A stretch of 64,000 nucleotides of DNA from Brachycybe producta. Its lineage: Eukaryota; Arthropoda; Diplopoda; Playtdesmida; Andrognathidae. Position 1 is the first letter of the stretch; each line of letters begins with the position of its first letter. A program made the translations under genes and the position numbers. Below are positions 25,125-58,028 of the stretch, one piece after another. Location of the stretch: NCBI GenBank assembly GCA_036925085.1, contig JAUPFP010000079.1, forward strand, positions 619,846 to 683,845. The letters are read 5' to 3'. The notes below the pieces were generated by a model. The model worked only from the letters and a program-made list of their open reading frames with translations. It had not been told where the DNA came from and did no database searches.

Positions 25125-25363
25125 AGGTAGCTCAACTAAGAACTCTCATACTCCTTTATGGAATAATCTGTGCCATACGTGAGTGTGGCCAATAGATGGC
25201 GCCACCTCTACTTCGAGTTAAATCCATACAAAACCAGTGAATGGTATTCTAAAAGAGATTCAAGGTTCTTTTTATAAAGAGAAAGAAATAGGGGAAAAGA
25301 GAGGCTATTACTATTCTAAACTCACACATGACCATTTTACTCGACTTGAAAGTTGAGCTACCT
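25125..25363. repeat. Family F MITE (AGGTAGCTCAACT ends), copy 1
   Basis: The left end AGGTAGCTCAACTAAG is mirrored by AAAGTTGAGCTACCT. It carries the internal sequence AATAGATGGCGCCACCTCTA, which also recurs as lone fragments near 2263, 5579, 26482, 46180 and 54732. It is 239 bases and non-coding. No clear target duplication seen. Confidence 0.75.
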
Positions 25364-28254
25364 CCTCTATGTATTAATTAATAAGAGTTTGAAGTTTAAA
25401 AACGTGAAGTTTGTGAAATAAGTTTGAAACCTCAGTGTGTGTTGTGTGTGTTTTTTTTAAAGATAATAATATAAAGAAGCTGGGATTTTATTTTGGAACA
25501 GAGGAAGAGAGGCAAAAAGAGAAAGTTACTCTCTTTAGTTAACATAGTTTAAATAACAAGTTAACCATAACCAGAGAAGGGGTTTTTATTTTTTTTTCGA
25601 AGTACAACATGACCACTTTTAAGTTATGTGTGTGTGTGTGTAAATTATGTGTTTGAAAAAAGCGTCTACAGAGAGAACAAAGTTGCGAAACAGCCATTTA
25701 AAAAACAAAACAAAAATCAAAATTATTAAATATTAATTAATAAACAATGAGATTTGAAAAGATTTGTTTGTGAAGCCATTTTTTATACAATAATTTATCA
25801 TTTTTTATATTTCAAAATTCCTTTTTTTTTAAATGTATGTTTAGGCAAGTTTTTTTTTATATATATCATTTTTTTAAAAGGAATTTCATTTAATATCAAA
25901 AAACACTATTCTTCTTTTTTCTGCTCTATTGCAATATCATAACTATATTATTATGTATATTTATATACAACAGTCATTTTTTACTTATTTTTATAATTGT
26001 AGTTAGTTAATTAATATCAAGCCGAAAATGCTTGGAGGTTTTTTCTTTTCTTGATCACTTCTTCAAAAGAAGTTATTACTCTCTCTCTATCTTTCTACTA
26101 ACAACACAAAACATCTCTCTCTTGTGTGTGTGTGTATTTGTGTGGTTTTGCAGTGTGTTCTTCCCCCTTTCTCAAACAACAATGACAAGGGTTGGAGGTA
26201 GAGGCTAGCAATGCTTCCCCGGTAATCATTGGTTGCAGTGGGTTTTCTTAAAACTTTTTCAGGTAACAGAAAACCCAAAAGCATTATTTTTTTATTATAT
26301 GCAGAACCCCTCTATTTGTGAAAGTAACAATCATGTTAATATTGTATTTTTAATTAATTTTTTATATTTTAATTGTAGTTTCTAATAACACAAAATAAAT
26401 TAAATTATCAAATTAAACTATTTTGCAACGTGTAAAGTACCTTATTAGCCCTATAAGCCTTATTAATTGAGTGTGGTGAATAGATGGCGCCACGTCTGCT
26501 TAGAGTCCTTATTAAATATAAGAACTTGTATTAATTATATTCGAGGACTAATCTTCCACCCTAGCTTAGACGTAATTATAATCATTGATTTAGCTAACTC
26601 TATCCTACCCACTACTATTTAGCCTCCACTTCCAACCCTCGACAATGTCATTTGAAGTGAGCGGAGAACAGAGCCGCGGTTTTCGTCGTCCTCCTCCTAA
26701 TTTTGGAAATCCTATTTCTAGCCGTTTTTTCTCTCTCACTTCTTTCTTATATTGGAATGTTTATTGTAGACATTTGATACAGGAAAAATAGTAGCTACCC
26801 TCAGAAGGAAATTACAAAAAGTGATAATTTGCTAGAATTGCCTCTCTCTTCTATATCTATCCATCTATCTATCCTTACTATTCTAAAAGCTAATAGTAGT
26901 AACAAACACCCCAACCGCCGCCGCCATCTTTAATTTTAATATTCATCTATTATTGTTGGAATGTGTTTACAAATATTTATAAATATACAAAAAAATGTAC
27001 ATTTTAACACCCAATTCTTCTTCTCGAATTAATATTCAAATTGTACCATACACCAACAGAGATGTATTGGGGGGGGGGGGCAAGGAGTTTTACTAAGTGG
27101 TTAAATTTCTCTTTTTGTTTTCTACTCTTAAAGAAAGTAGTTAAACTTCCATATAACAGTACTTCAATTAGTTAAAACTACCTCAAAATCTATTAAATTG
27201 GCACTTTAATTTAAAAGCCAACTTTAAAAGATAAATTCTAATTAAAATTAATAACTTATTACAGTTTAGAAAAATAGTTTGAAACTTGTTAACTATCATA
27301 AATAGTTTCAAAGCAAGAGTTGTTAAACCTTTCTCAAAGGGCCTGTTTGGCTAGAGATCTTAGTAATGCGTCCCGGTTTTCCACGGGACACAGTACAATT
27401 TAGTCCAGTAACTGCATCAGAAATGAGATCTATAAACGCGGCATTTACACCTTTCTCTAACCACTTCCATATAAAACACACACACACATAAGAGATCAAT
27501 GATTATAGAGTGTAGTAGACATTTTTTTTTTTAAATATTTGAAATGTGTTTCTAATATAGTGATTGCAGCAATAAAAAGTTCCTATGAAAAAAGATGGAC
27601 GCAGTTTTACACCTTTATAATATTTTGTTGACCTTTTCCTCCAATTAATTAATCAATTAATTAATTAATTGTCAAGTTATCTCGCACAAACAAATTGCAT
27701 GGTTTTTTTTATTACAGTTGGAAGAACAGTGGGTTTTTTTATCTTTGTGTCATTAAATCTCATTTGTGTCTTTGTCGTAAAATAGTGAAGACAGTTAGCT
27801 AAATATGGTCTTAAAGAGTAATTATTTATATATATTTTGTATATTTTTATATACAGGGTATAAAGACAACAAAATGTTGCTCGTTTTTTTTTCTCTTTTT
27901 AATTAACTCTTTGCTTCTCTTCTCTTTTTTTTTTGTTTAAGAAATCTACTAAATTTTAGTATTCACTTCGCCCTTATTTTATAGTATATACAATTTATAT
28001 AGCTGCTCGAACTATACTCTTTTTTTACCCATTTTCTTTTACCAAAAAAAAAAACAACAATTGTATATTTAAACCGTGAAATAAAAATGCTAGATGAAAA
28101 AGCTACCAATAATCAATCAATTGGCCTTTTGCTAAAGAGTAATTATTTAAAAAAAAAACAATTGACTAACAATTTGTAAGTGGAATTGAACAGTCCAACA
28201 AGAGTCAATCAAGATAAAGATACAACTTAAGTGTGTTTTGTGTGAATCAAAGTG
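25364..28254. other. Non-coding stretch with repeat fragments
   Basis: It includes a TG/GT microsatellite (25628-25640), a family F-like ATAGATGGCGCCACGTCTGC fragment near 26482, a G14 run near 27070 and an AATT repeat near 27645-27670. A short hairpin near 27370-27390 (GTCCCGGTTTTCCACGGGAC) lies next to TATAAACGCGGC, a motif shared with family O ends. No gene seen. Confidence 0.45.
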
Positions 28255-28790
28255 TGAATTCGCCTCCACGTTCAAAAGTCTTAAAAGGTATGCTTCCACT
28301 TGGGTTACAAAAATCATCTGCAAAATAATCACACATGACTAGTCAAGTGTATACTATAAACTAGTAGCTACTTTACATATAAATGCTTAAAAAACTTCTG
28401 TTAGCAGACTAGTAACTCAAAAGTAGGACTCTTAAGGCTACTTCAAGAATTTAGATCACACCAACTAGTCACAAGTTACGTTAAGCTTGGTATAAATTTG
28501 AGCACGAACGTAGGGCGAGTAGGGTTCTCATGCGTGAAAATGTTTCATTTCATTTGTTCAGGATGCAACACCGAGTGGCGCTCAGCGCTGCTATTCGCGC
28601 GAATAGCAGCATTTCTGTGTCCTCCTCATTCGCGTTCATGCTCAAATGTATACGAAGCTGTAGACATGATGATTGACTTGAATGAAACTAGTCACGTGTG
28701 ACTCATTTTTTTTTTGCAGTGCTTAGTAACAACCCAAGTGGAACCAGAGCTTTTTCAAATGCTACGTTTATAGTCAAGCCAATTCGTAAT
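28255..28790. repeat. Fold-back element family J
   Basis: The left arm (GCTTCCACTTGGGTTAC, then TCTGCAAAATAATCACACATGACTAG in parts) is mirrored on the right by CTAGTCACGTGTGACTCATT and CAACCCAAGTGGAACCAG. An inner pair reads GTATAAATTTGAGCACGAAC against GTTCATGCTCAAATGTATAC. The GC-rich centre has a GCTATTCGCGCGAATAGC palindrome. The element is nearly palindromic over about 535 bases. A 67-codon frame inside is not supported as coding. Confidence 0.75.
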
Positions 28791-29408
28791 CACGTCCTTC
28801 TGAACCTTTTTTTTTTAAAAAAAGGACGTACAAAACGTGAAAACATGACTAGAAACATTGCTTTTATGAGTTAAAAAGTTGATTAGAAATTGAACTAAAA
28901 AAAGTGCAATTTTCTAAAAGTTTTGATGAAGAAGAAAAAAACAACCCTCAATCCCCCAAAAACCCCCTCATTTACATAAAAATGGAATGAAATAAATGTT
29001 TTTTTCTCTCATCTTTTTTATGCTGTACACGTTCGACACTCAAAAGAGTATTATTATTAATTCATTTTTGGATTTTAATCCAAACTAATCTCTCATTTTT
29101 CTGTATAAGAATGTTATTTATTTTTTTGGTTAAATCATCTAATAAAAATCTACTGGAATGCAAACTTTGTCTGAATAAATTTACAACCTTTTTTTATATT
29201 TATATATATAAAAGTTCTCACTTGAAATATTATTTTCCCATTTTGAAAAATAGTTTCATGGTTTAAAAACATCCCCTTATTTTCACTATTTGTTTTTTCC
29301 TCATTGCTCAAAAACTAGCCCTTATTAAAAAGTACCTATTTTTTTTTACAAATTTATATTTTAAGATATGGAAACATTTTCTCCCAACTTCTTTCTTCAC
29401 TAAACCAT
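28791..29408. other. Non-coding AT-rich stretch
   Basis: A/T runs with a short TTTTTTTTAAAAAAAGG hairpin near 28808-28826. No gene or transposon end recognised. Confidence 0.5.
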
Positions 29409-29700
29409 TAAGACAAAAAAGAATTATACTTTTTGTGGTCGAAGAGACTACTTAGAGGCTACTTTTTGTTTTAGAATTAATAACCAGATGAATTTAATTG
29501 TAGGTTAAATCCTTGCGATCGTAATGGCAGCCATCTTTGTTCTCATTCAAAATCCTTTGTAAAAATTATAGATTTTTAAGGGCTTTTTTAATTCTTCAAA
29601 ATTTATTTTTAAGAATTTTTCTTAAAAATAATTATTGTTGTTAACTCTAGCCTCTAACCAGCCTCTTTGATTGAAAAAATTATAATTATTATTTGCCTTA
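29409..29700. repeat. Family B fold-back MITE, long variant
   Basis: The left end TAAGACAAAAAAGAATTATA with GACTACTTAGAGGCTAC is mirrored by TAGCCTCTAACCAGCCTCTT and TATTATTTGCCTTA. The loop is expanded to about 150 bases and includes GTAATGGCAGCCATCTTTGT, absent from the shorter copies. Confidence 0.7.
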
Positions 29701-30207
29701 CTAATTAATCATTTCTTATGACTTAAATCTATACACAACATTTGAGATCATTCAAAATTGGAATGTTTGAAGAAAAAAGAAAAATACCATCGAAAAAAAT
29801 GACTAGTTATAGTTATAATAATCATAACTCAAAAGTGAATTAAGAAAGCTTAAAATTAATTATTATAAATCAAAAGAACTGTTCCTATACATGTATGTGT
29901 GTATATAGTCAGTTTTTCTGAATTTAGTGACTAGAATTGTATTTTTTGAGGGAATGTTTTGAGTATTTATATAGGTGACATATGGGGGGAGGGGGGGGGG
30001 ACATATAATGTATAAGCAGTGTGGCAGCAATCTATTGGAAAAAGGTGGCTGACTACATTTGGGCGGCGCCATTTTATTTTCTAGAAATGGTGGCGCCCTC
30101 TTCTACAAGACAAACAAAATGGCCTGTTCAAAGTCTCAAAAAACATCATCTTTTTGAAGACTTAAGTAATTAAAACTTAAAATTATCTTTTCTAGTAAAT
30201 TATAATT

Positions 30208-30762
30208 AAGGCAAAAAAGAATTATGCTTTTACAATAAAAACGGACTGGTTATAACCTCGTTTCTACTACAAAAATTAACTGCATTTAAAAAAGTTAACC
30301 ACAGTTATGTTTCTAGTGACTACATTAACTACGGTTAAATTTCTGAAACATGGATTTAGCTCAACTGCATCCACACAGTGTGGTTATCCCACATTATTAT
30401 TGAATGGTTAAATACAATCACTTCTGCATTCAAACAAAATTTGGCCTACAAACAAGATGGCGGATAGTGAGAGTACTCAAATTTTAGCTGAATGAGGGGG
30501 CTGTTAAGTTCACAAAATGCTCAACTGTTTAACAGGAAGTGACATAACGACAGATAAGTAGTGTCTTCTTAAAAATGGAAACCTACAAAAAAAGTACCAC
30601 TTCTCTAGCTTGAATGCAGTTAACCTTAGTTATACAGTATAAATGCAGTTCATTTTTGTAGTGGAAACGCGGTACTAACGGCTCAAATTCTAGAAAGAAA
30701 AAAAAAACACTAGCCCCTAACCATTCCGCTTTGATTATTAAAAATCATACTTTTTAGGGCTT
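30208..30762. repeat. Family B MITE interrupted by a family C element
   Basis: The outer halves are GGCAAAAAAGAATTATGCTT...CGGACTGGTTA at 30208-30252 and CTAGCCCCTAACCATTCCGC...ATCATACTTTTTAGGGC at 30710-30762. Together they form one family B copy split by the element at 30255-30673. Confidence 0.7.
30255..30673. repeat. Fold-back element family C, complete copy
   Basis: The left end ACCTCGTTTCTACTACAAAA, ATTAACTGCA is mirrored by TGCAGTTCATTTTTGTAG, TGGAAACGCGGT. It is 419 bases with internal TTAACTGC/GCAGTTAA blocks. It contains ACAAGATGGCGGATAG in the middle. It is non-coding and lies nested within a family B copy, so it is younger than that copy. Confidence 0.8.
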
Positions 30763-31214
30763 AATTATGATACACAAATATGTAAATGAAGCTAAAAAAA
30801 AGACAAAATAAAAATAATAATTAAAAGTGTGATGCAAAATAAAAAACTACGGGAGAAAAAGAGAAAAAAAAAAAATTGTGAAGACAAAAACAAAACAAAA
30901 AAGTGCAAGCAAAATTCTTTTCTGAAATTGAATAAAATGAAAAATAATAAAAACAAAATAAAATGCAAAACCATAAAATAAATTTAAAGCACAAATGAAA
31001 AAAAAAAGAAAATATTTAATGAAAACCATATTTTTTTTAGAATTGTGAATAACAAAAAAAAATTAAAAACTAAATAAAAAGAAATAAAAAGAAAAAAAAA
31101 AACAATTCATTCAAATAAAAAAAATAATAAAAGAAAAACCAAAACCCAAAATAATAATAATAATAATAAATCAAATAATAAGCATGATAAAAACAAAAGT
31201 CTACTCTAATAAGA
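30763..31214. other. Poly-A-rich stretch
   Basis: Almost entirely A-rich on the plus strand with AAT repeats (31151-31168). Phe-rich minus-strand frames here come from the poly-A runs. Confidence 0.7.
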
Positions 31215-31346
31215 TAAGGCAAAAAGAATTACGCTTTTTTTTTTTTTTTTTGCTAGAGGCTAGAGAAGACAGTTATTTTAGATTAACTCTAGCCTCTCTA
31301 ACCAGTCTTTTTCATTATAAAAATAATCATAATTCTTTTTGCTTTA
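31215..31346. repeat. Family B fold-back MITE, short copy
   Basis: The ends TAAGGCAAAAAGAATTACGC and TAATTCTTTTTGCTTTA enclose inverted GCTAGAGGCTAGAG and CTCTAGCCTCTCTAACC. Flanks CTAATAAG and CTTAATAAG look like an imperfect target duplication. Confidence 0.75.
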
Positions 31347-31602
31347 CTTAATAAGGGGTCAAAAAAAGGTCATCTATTTCGATAAAATAAAAAAAAACAG
31401 GACATATGTGAAAATGATTTTTTATATAAAAAAATAAAATATTGGATAAATTCTGATTTTTGATTTAAATCCGTTTTTCAAAATTAGTTTTTCTGGTTTG
31501 TTTTTTCTAATAAAAAAAAAATTAAATCAAAATAATGAATTTAAATGAGATTTTCTTTCCTTTTAAATTACGTGTATTTCTATTTGTCTAACCACCGTAT
31601 TC

Positions 31603-31852
31603 TTAAAACGTTACTTAAAACAAAGCGAAACTTAAAACAAAGCTAAACTTAAAACCTCTCAGAAGACTTTGTTAAAGTTGTACTTAAAAGTTGAATGTTA
31701 AGAGTATTCTATTACGTCATGATTTAAGTTTAATTATTAAGAAACGTTGTTTAAAATAAAGCTAAACTTAAAACTTGACTTTGGGCAAGATTTTCTTATA
31801 GTCTATGAAATAAATTAAGTGTTACTTTGTTTAAGCTAAGTAAAACGTTTTC
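31603..31852. repeat. Fold-back element family K, copy 1
   Basis: The left side AAAACGTTACTTAAAACAAA then GCTAAACTTAAAACC is mirrored near the right by TTTGTTTAAGCTAAGTAAAACG. A repeated inner unit (AAACGTTGTTTAAAATAAAG) lies at about 31741. Related copies are near 44553 and 45551. Confidence 0.65.
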
Positions 31853-32113
31853 AAATATGGCCGTAAAAAACGACAAAAGTTTTTCTGTCAAAATGTTCGA
31901 AATGAAAAATTCTTTTTGGCTCTTATTTTATATTAGAAGATTATAAAATATTTATAAATAAAAAGTATGAAGCTATTTTTTCCCTGATTATAAATAAAAC
32001 AAAAAATTGTCTTTTTTGTTTCTTCTTCTGCCACACTGCCTTTTGTGTGTTTCTGTTTTTATTTGTGTGTTAATTTTTTAAAAAACACAAAACAAAAACA
32101 ATTACTAATTAAT

Positions 32114-32284
32114 TAAAGCAAAAAGAATTATGCGCTTTTTCGCTTGCAATCAAAGTATCTCCGCTTAGAGGCTAAGAGTTTTATTCGAATTTTAAATAAA
32201 ACTAAACTAGAGTTGTAGAGTAGCCTCTAACCAAGTCCGCTTTGATTGATTTAAAAAAGCATAATTCTTTTTTTTTTTGCTTTA
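32114..32284. repeat. Family B MITE with exact 9-bp target duplication
   Basis: The element runs TAAAGCAAAAAGAATTATGC to TTTTTTGCTTTA and is flanked on both sides by CTAATTAAT. An 8-9 bp target duplication is typical of hAT-type elements (family knowledge). Inner arms contain GCTTAGAGGCTAAGAG and GTAGCCTCTAACCAAG. Confidence 0.75.
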
Positions 32285-34303
32285 CTAATTAATATTTAAT
32301 AATTATAATAAGACGACATATTTTCTCTCTCTTCTCTTCTTTTGTAGAAAAATTTGTTCTTCAACTGAAAAATACTAATAAAGAGTCAAATTTAAAATTA
32401 AACATTAATGGCAAAAATTGCAGTTATTTGAGAAAAAAAAAATTCTAAAATGAAAAATCTCTCATGATAGGTCAAAAAATAAGTTAATATGGCAAACTGA
32501 AATTTGATTGCCTCTTGACGTCCTTAATAGTTCATTTAACTATTTAATTTAATAGTTCATTTAATAGTTTATTTAACTGAATATGACGTAACAAATCACC
32601 GGCCCCCCTCAGATTTAAAAAAAAACAACTAAACCTGCAAACTAGAAAACAAACAAAAAAAAATACCATCCATTCACACACATCCCATATAAAATTATTT
32701 CACTAGGGACCTATTATCATAAAAATGGCGCCATAATAATAATAATATCCCGAGAAAAGAGAGAGAGAGAGAATAAATATAAATCTTTTTTTTTTGTTGA
32801 TAGAAATGAATGGAAACAAAAATAAATGGTTAATGTAATATACGTATACGAATGGAGGAGGAGGAAGAGGAGAAAAAAGGACTTTTCAGGGACTTATGGG
32901 AGTCATTTAACGAAAAATGGGCCAACAAATGGCCAACAAAATGAAGTCTTTTTTTCTTGATTTCTTAAGAAAAAAAAGAAATGAATTGAGTTCTTCGTTC
33001 GGAAAAACAGCTCGAGAACACAAAAAAAAAGATAAAAAAAAACTAAAAATGTGACATTTTTATGATTGAAAAAAAAAAAACCAATAGAAAAAAGAAATAA
33101 ACTCATTTTATGGGGCCCCCGGGGGCTCTTCAAAAATATACAAAATAAAATATGAAATCATTTTTGATATTCAAATGACTTTTTTTTAAGAGTTTAGGTC
33201 TTTGTTTTTTCTCTCTTATTGACACGAAGAGACATTTGTAAAAGGGGTGGGAGGGGAATTTTTTGTGACTAGGATCCACACATACAGAAAAAAAATACAT
33301 TAATTTATATGTACAGAAAATTAATTTTTCCTCATTTTTAAAGCAAATTTTGAGCCAAAATACATTTCTTCCCCCCCTCCCACCTCCCCTCTTCACCCTC
33401 ACCCACCGGGGTGGGAGGAGGAGGAGGGGATAGGTGAAGAGGAGGAAAATTTCGGTCTCTTTCTTTTGTTCAGATCATTAATTTCACTTTTTCAAAATGA
33501 AATACAGCAAAAAAAAAAATTAATAATTTCCTATGGAAATTAAAATGTTAACGTCAATTATTATTATATATACAGATATAATAATAAAATCAATTAAATT
33601 CGTTGAAATTAAATGAGAAAAAATAATATTTGTATGACTTATAAAGTTTGTTGTTTCAATTTACCGTTTTCTCTTTATCCTCAAATATTTCAGGATCCTT
33701 CTTCCTTCATCTTTTCCGAGTCCTTTTTCTTCAATCTTATCCTCAAATATTTCAGGATCCTTTCCTTTTTTTTTTTGGTCCTTTTGCTCCTTTTGTTGTT
33801 TTTTCTCCATCTTTTTTTTTGCATTTTGTAATTTCCAAAATTGACTTTACGGCAATCCCATTCACTTATGTTTTCTGAGTTAAAAGGAGAATTTTCTTCT
33901 TCTTCTTCGTCGGGTCCAAATGTGTCCAATAAGATGAAAATGATGATGGGGGGGTTCTTTTTTTGTTTGTTTGTAATTTTAAGTGGTTCCTCTCCACCCT
34001 CTAAATTTCTCCCCTTAAAACAAACTTTCTATCTTTTTCAATCAGAGAAATAAAAATAATTCGTCAAAACTAAAAAATCCATTTAAAACATTTTTCTGTC
34101 ATTTTAAAGCTGTTGTCTTTTCTAGTAAATAAAGAGATGAAATTTAAGGGGAGAACGGAACCACTCAAAAAACAAGATCTATTTAGCCTCCAAGTGAGTG
34201 AAGAAGTAAGAAGAGACTTGAGGGATAACTTCTACCCTCTTTTCCCCATGCGAGCCGAGCCGAAGAGGAGAAGAAGGAGGAGGAGTTGGATTAGGAGAAA
34301 AAC
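32285..34303 (-). other. Presumed proximal 3' UTR of the ELAV-family gene
   Basis: This stretch directly follows the stop codon on the minus strand. On the transcribed strand it is U-rich with many AUUUA-like and poly-U stretches, as expected of ELAV-type 3' UTRs (family knowledge). Minus-strand AATAAA signals occur for example at 32573-32568 and 32063-32058, but I cannot decide which, if any, is used. No other coding region is seen; the short frames near 33600-34050 have no domain. The true 3' end is unknown. Confidence 0.45.
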
Positions 34304-54358
<20,055 letters not shown>

Positions 54359-54761
54359 TCAATCTTATCATAGACACACTTATCTCTTATTATTATTATT
54401 ATTATTATTATTATCTAAGTTTCAAATTGAAAATGAACTCCTCAAAAGAGGTCTTTTCTAGTCTACATATTGATTTCTATTTTTTCTTTTGTGGTTTTTT
54501 TATTTGTCTATTTTGAAGTCAAGATACCAAATTCATTGTCCTCCTCCTCCTCCTCGAACAATAGCAATAACAACAACAACAGAAAGTCAAAAAGAATATT
54601 TTAATTGACATTTATTTGTACATGATGATGATGATAATGGGTGCGCGGGTGGAAAAAAAAAGATGATTTACTAACACCGAGATAACTTAACCAAAAGAGC
54701 TTTCTTGTCCCATGGAGCAGTCAGTATGTACAATAGATGGCACCACCTCTGCTTAAATCAC

Positions 54762-54830
54762 AGCCAGTTAGAAACGGGATAAACAGAAGTTGGCTCCGCC
54801 CTTGTTATGACGACCGGCAACTTAAGATGG
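54762..54830. repeat. Family D fragment (left third)
   Basis: AGCCAGTTAGAAACGGGATAA, AACAGAAGTTGGCTCCGCCC and TTATGACGACCGGCAACTT, then the match ends. A family F motif (AATAGATGGCACCACCTCTG) lies just before it. Confidence 0.7.
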
Positions 54831-54998
54831 CGCAGATGCTCATAAAAGCGCTGGGCAAATGAATAGTATGTGCTGGATCCAACTGCCTGTTTTGTGCGCC
54901 GTGTTTATACTTGCGTGACGTCATCATTTCTCAGCCCATAGGAGTGTCACAAAATTGCACAGGCACCCTTCTCTTACCTTGAAATGGAGCAAAGGATA

Positions 54999-55019
54999 GG
55001 GGGGGGGGGGGGGGGGGGG
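54999..55019. repeat. G21 homopolymer
   Basis: Twenty-one consecutive G on the plus strand. Another G17 run lies at 55971-55987. Such runs can form G-quadruplexes; they are also error-prone in assemblies. Confidence 0.9.
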
Positions 55020-56490
55020 TTGATCACGTGATCGTGTAACACAGCAAAAAGCTGACACTTAAAGCATAACTCTTGGAAGAAAGTGCATAAAAATGCACCT
55101 TTAAGAGCAATAAAGATAACCTTGAAGAGAGGGCTCTAGAAAATTAAGGCCAAGTTCTTAATGTCAAAATTTAAGTCCTAAAACTCATGATGACAGGAAG
55201 CTTCACGTAAGTGTGTAAGTTTAGCCCTTGCTTTGACTTATAAATCAGCTCGAAGTGGTTCTCTTGCGTCAAGGCACTTATGGTGTAAAAAAAGTTACAT
55301 TGAATGTGTTCGTTTGAAAGTCACTGCGTTTCGTCGTTGCTTCACTATGTTTTTACCTCTTAACATGAAGTTAAGCTACCTCTACGTATATATATTTTTT
55401 CATTTCTTATTATTTTGGGGATAAAAAAATAAACAAAAGGACTTTTTTTCTTCTTTGATTATCAAAATGGATTAGAAAAAAAGAATCGAATCAAAGTCAA
55501 CAAACATACAGTGAATAGATCGACCAACAATCAATGACCATCGACCTCCTCCTCCTCCTCCTCCACACCCCAACCATATTTGATGATTAAACCTCCTCCC
55601 AAAATGCATTTGTGCATCCTGGACAAATGTAATCGACCTTTCAACACTCGAAAAGAGGAAATCCATACACAACAGCAGCATTATAAAGGATATATAATAT
55701 TTTCAATGATCTTCGATCGATCAATCGATTCATCGATCTATAGAAACAAGCTGAATCACAGGATTCAAGATCACTGAGATGCAATTCTTGTTAAAAAAAA
55801 AAAAAATTTACCCAATTCGAATGAATTGAATTATAAATCAAATGTTTTATATTTGTGTTAATTGCTTAGTTAAAAATTAACTTGATTGAAATTCACAAGT
55901 GAATCTCATTCGGCACAACATTAATTTTTCTGTTTCTCTTTACAATTTTCTCCTCCATCGCTTCGATTTTGGGGGGGGGGGGGGGGGAGAGGACGTGACG
56001 TCATCAGGGTTAACACTTAAGTTAGCTACACCAAGTGACGTCATATTGACACATTAGAGGACTTAATTTGAAACAAAAACTTAACAGAAATATTCCAATT
56101 GAGAATATTTTTCACTGGTGTAGTAGTATGTCAAATTAGGGCTGGCTGGATCACACGTGCATAAAGGCAACCAGAAAATAGAAATTAATAAATTAGAATG
56201 AAGTTTCAGCTTATACATTTCTGCTTTACTTTGCGCGTTCAAAGTGTGCTCCTCTCACATTACAAAAATACAAAATCAGTTTAGAAACAATTTTTTTTTT
56301 AAAAAATATGAAAAAAATTAATTATATTTAACGAATTTAATTAGTTGATGGATGTCTCTTAAAACACAGATCAACATAAAAAAGGTTTCATTCAAAAATC
56401 TTGTCGTATTCAGAATAACTGACATCCAGCCATCCAAATTTATCCGAATTTGAAATTGTCTTCATTATTTTTAAAGGCTTGGTCAAAATT

Positions 56491-56652
56491 AAGGGGCTTA
56501 CGCTCACAGGCGACATTTAAACTTGTGTGTGCCACTGTTAGCGTCTTTTCATAGAAAATACATTGAATGCGCGACCACATCCTAGCGACCTTCCGATTTC
56601 ATTTTGTCGTCGAAAAGTCTTTCAAAAGTCGCCTGTGTGCCACCTAACACTG
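56491..56652. repeat. MITE family P, copy 2
   Basis: GGCTTACGCTCACAGGCGAC near the left end is roughly mirrored by AAAAGTCGCCTGTGTGCCAC at the right. The inner block TTTCATAGAAAATACATTGA, GCGACCTTCCGATTTCATTT matches copy 1. hAT-like in look, but no target duplication was established. Confidence 0.65.
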
Positions 56653-57479
56653 AATGGTCACATTTTCAATAATGTGTCGTCGTCCACTTCAGTGATTTCG
56701 TTTCTAAAACACTTTCTTCCATTTCAATTTTCAATGGGTAATTACTAATTACACTCATTTATAAACTGCGAAATTTTCACATATTTCTTTTTTTTTTTGC
56801 AAAATGACAGCTTGTGTTTTCATTAAAACACGTCCAACGATCCTCTTTTCTCACGTAAGAACGCTTAAGAATTTTTTAAAAGACACAAGTACCTGTGACA
56901 TAAGTAGGGGCTGAGCCCCCCCCCCTTTTTGCTAATCTCTTCCCTCTTTCTCCTCCTCCTTTCTAATAATTCCATTTCAATTCATTAAAAATGCAAACAA
57001 TTTCTCTCTATCTCTCTCTCCTCCCATCACCCAATTTTTCTTACTCAAAAAAGTGAAAAAAAATGATGAAGATGATGATGATGACATTTACCTTTCTTTG
57101 GTAATATGTTCATCATCATCATCATCATGAAAAAAGAGAAAAATGTGAATAAATATGATTCATTCGTTGTTGAATCCGATCGATTGACAACGAGAGAAGG
57201 AGGAGGAGGGACACCAATTAAATATAGGAAAGTGAATTTCTCTCTCTCTCTTTCTATCTGTGTAAACACAAATTAGATTAGGTTGCCATTTGTTAAAAGG
57301 TGAAAGAAATCGTTTTCTACTTAAAAAAAAACAAGATAAAAATGCAAACAGAAAAGTAAAAACTCCTCCCCTTTTTTCACCAAAGTCTTCTGTTGACATT
57401 TTTCATTTTGTCTGTCTCTAGATTATTAAACAAAAAAACAATGGCACCCTCCTCCACCTCCACCTCTCCCTACCCTCCC

Positions 57480-57929
57480 TCCTCCTACGAAAAACGAAGC
57501 AGAAAAAAAAAATGGTCAACACAAACAATATATTAAAATCCATAAATATGGATCACACAAAACTTTAGTTTTTTTTAAGGTAGAATATTATATTAAGGTC
57601 CAATAATAAAGTTCCCGAACTGGAGCTGTGAGAAATATAATCTCTAATCGTATTGAATGGGAGCGCGCGCCCTTCAAAGTAGTAGCTTCCTCCCCTCCTT
57701 TTCGCATTGGAGAGTTGGGAACCATGTTGTTTGACGGGCAATTAGAAATCGGGACATACAGAAGTTGCCTACGCCCCTTTTTAAGACAACTGGCAACTTC
57801 TAATTGGTTTGTTGTGTAGTTCTACGTTGAAAAGGGCGGAGCATGTGACGTCAGACTACATAGAAGTTGCTGGTCGTCATAAAAAGGGGCGGAGGCAACT
57901 TCTGTATGTCCCGGTTCCAAATTGCCTGT
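57480..57929. mobile_element. Inverted partial copy of the composite family D element
   Basis: The reverse complement of about 57480-57732 matches the composite spacer 49154-49404 over almost its full length with few differences (shared: CATGGTTCCCAACTCTCCAA, GGCGCGCGCTCCCATTCAAT, CAGCTCCAGTTCGGGAACTT). 57733-57929 is the attached family D arm, ending GCCTGT at 57929. The other arm is absent; homology fades at about 57460-57485. Orientation is opposite to 48948-49607. Confidence 0.85.
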
Positions 57930-57944
57930 TGTTGCTTGGTATTA

Positions 57945-58028
57945 GGGATTGTCGAACAGACCAAAGTGTGTGATGGGCACTAATGGCATAATATATACTA
58001 CTGTCTTGTCTGTTCAACAATTCCCGAC
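57945..58028. repeat. Short inverted repeat
   Basis: GGGATTGTCGAACAGAC is mirrored by GTCTGTTCAACAATTCCC about 50 bases later. A small fold-back, directly beside the composite copy. Confidence 0.65.

Noticed and set aside
32058-32573. A defined polyadenylation site for the ELAV gene
   Set aside because: AATAAA is frequent by chance in such AT-rich DNA; no supporting downstream element could be singled out.
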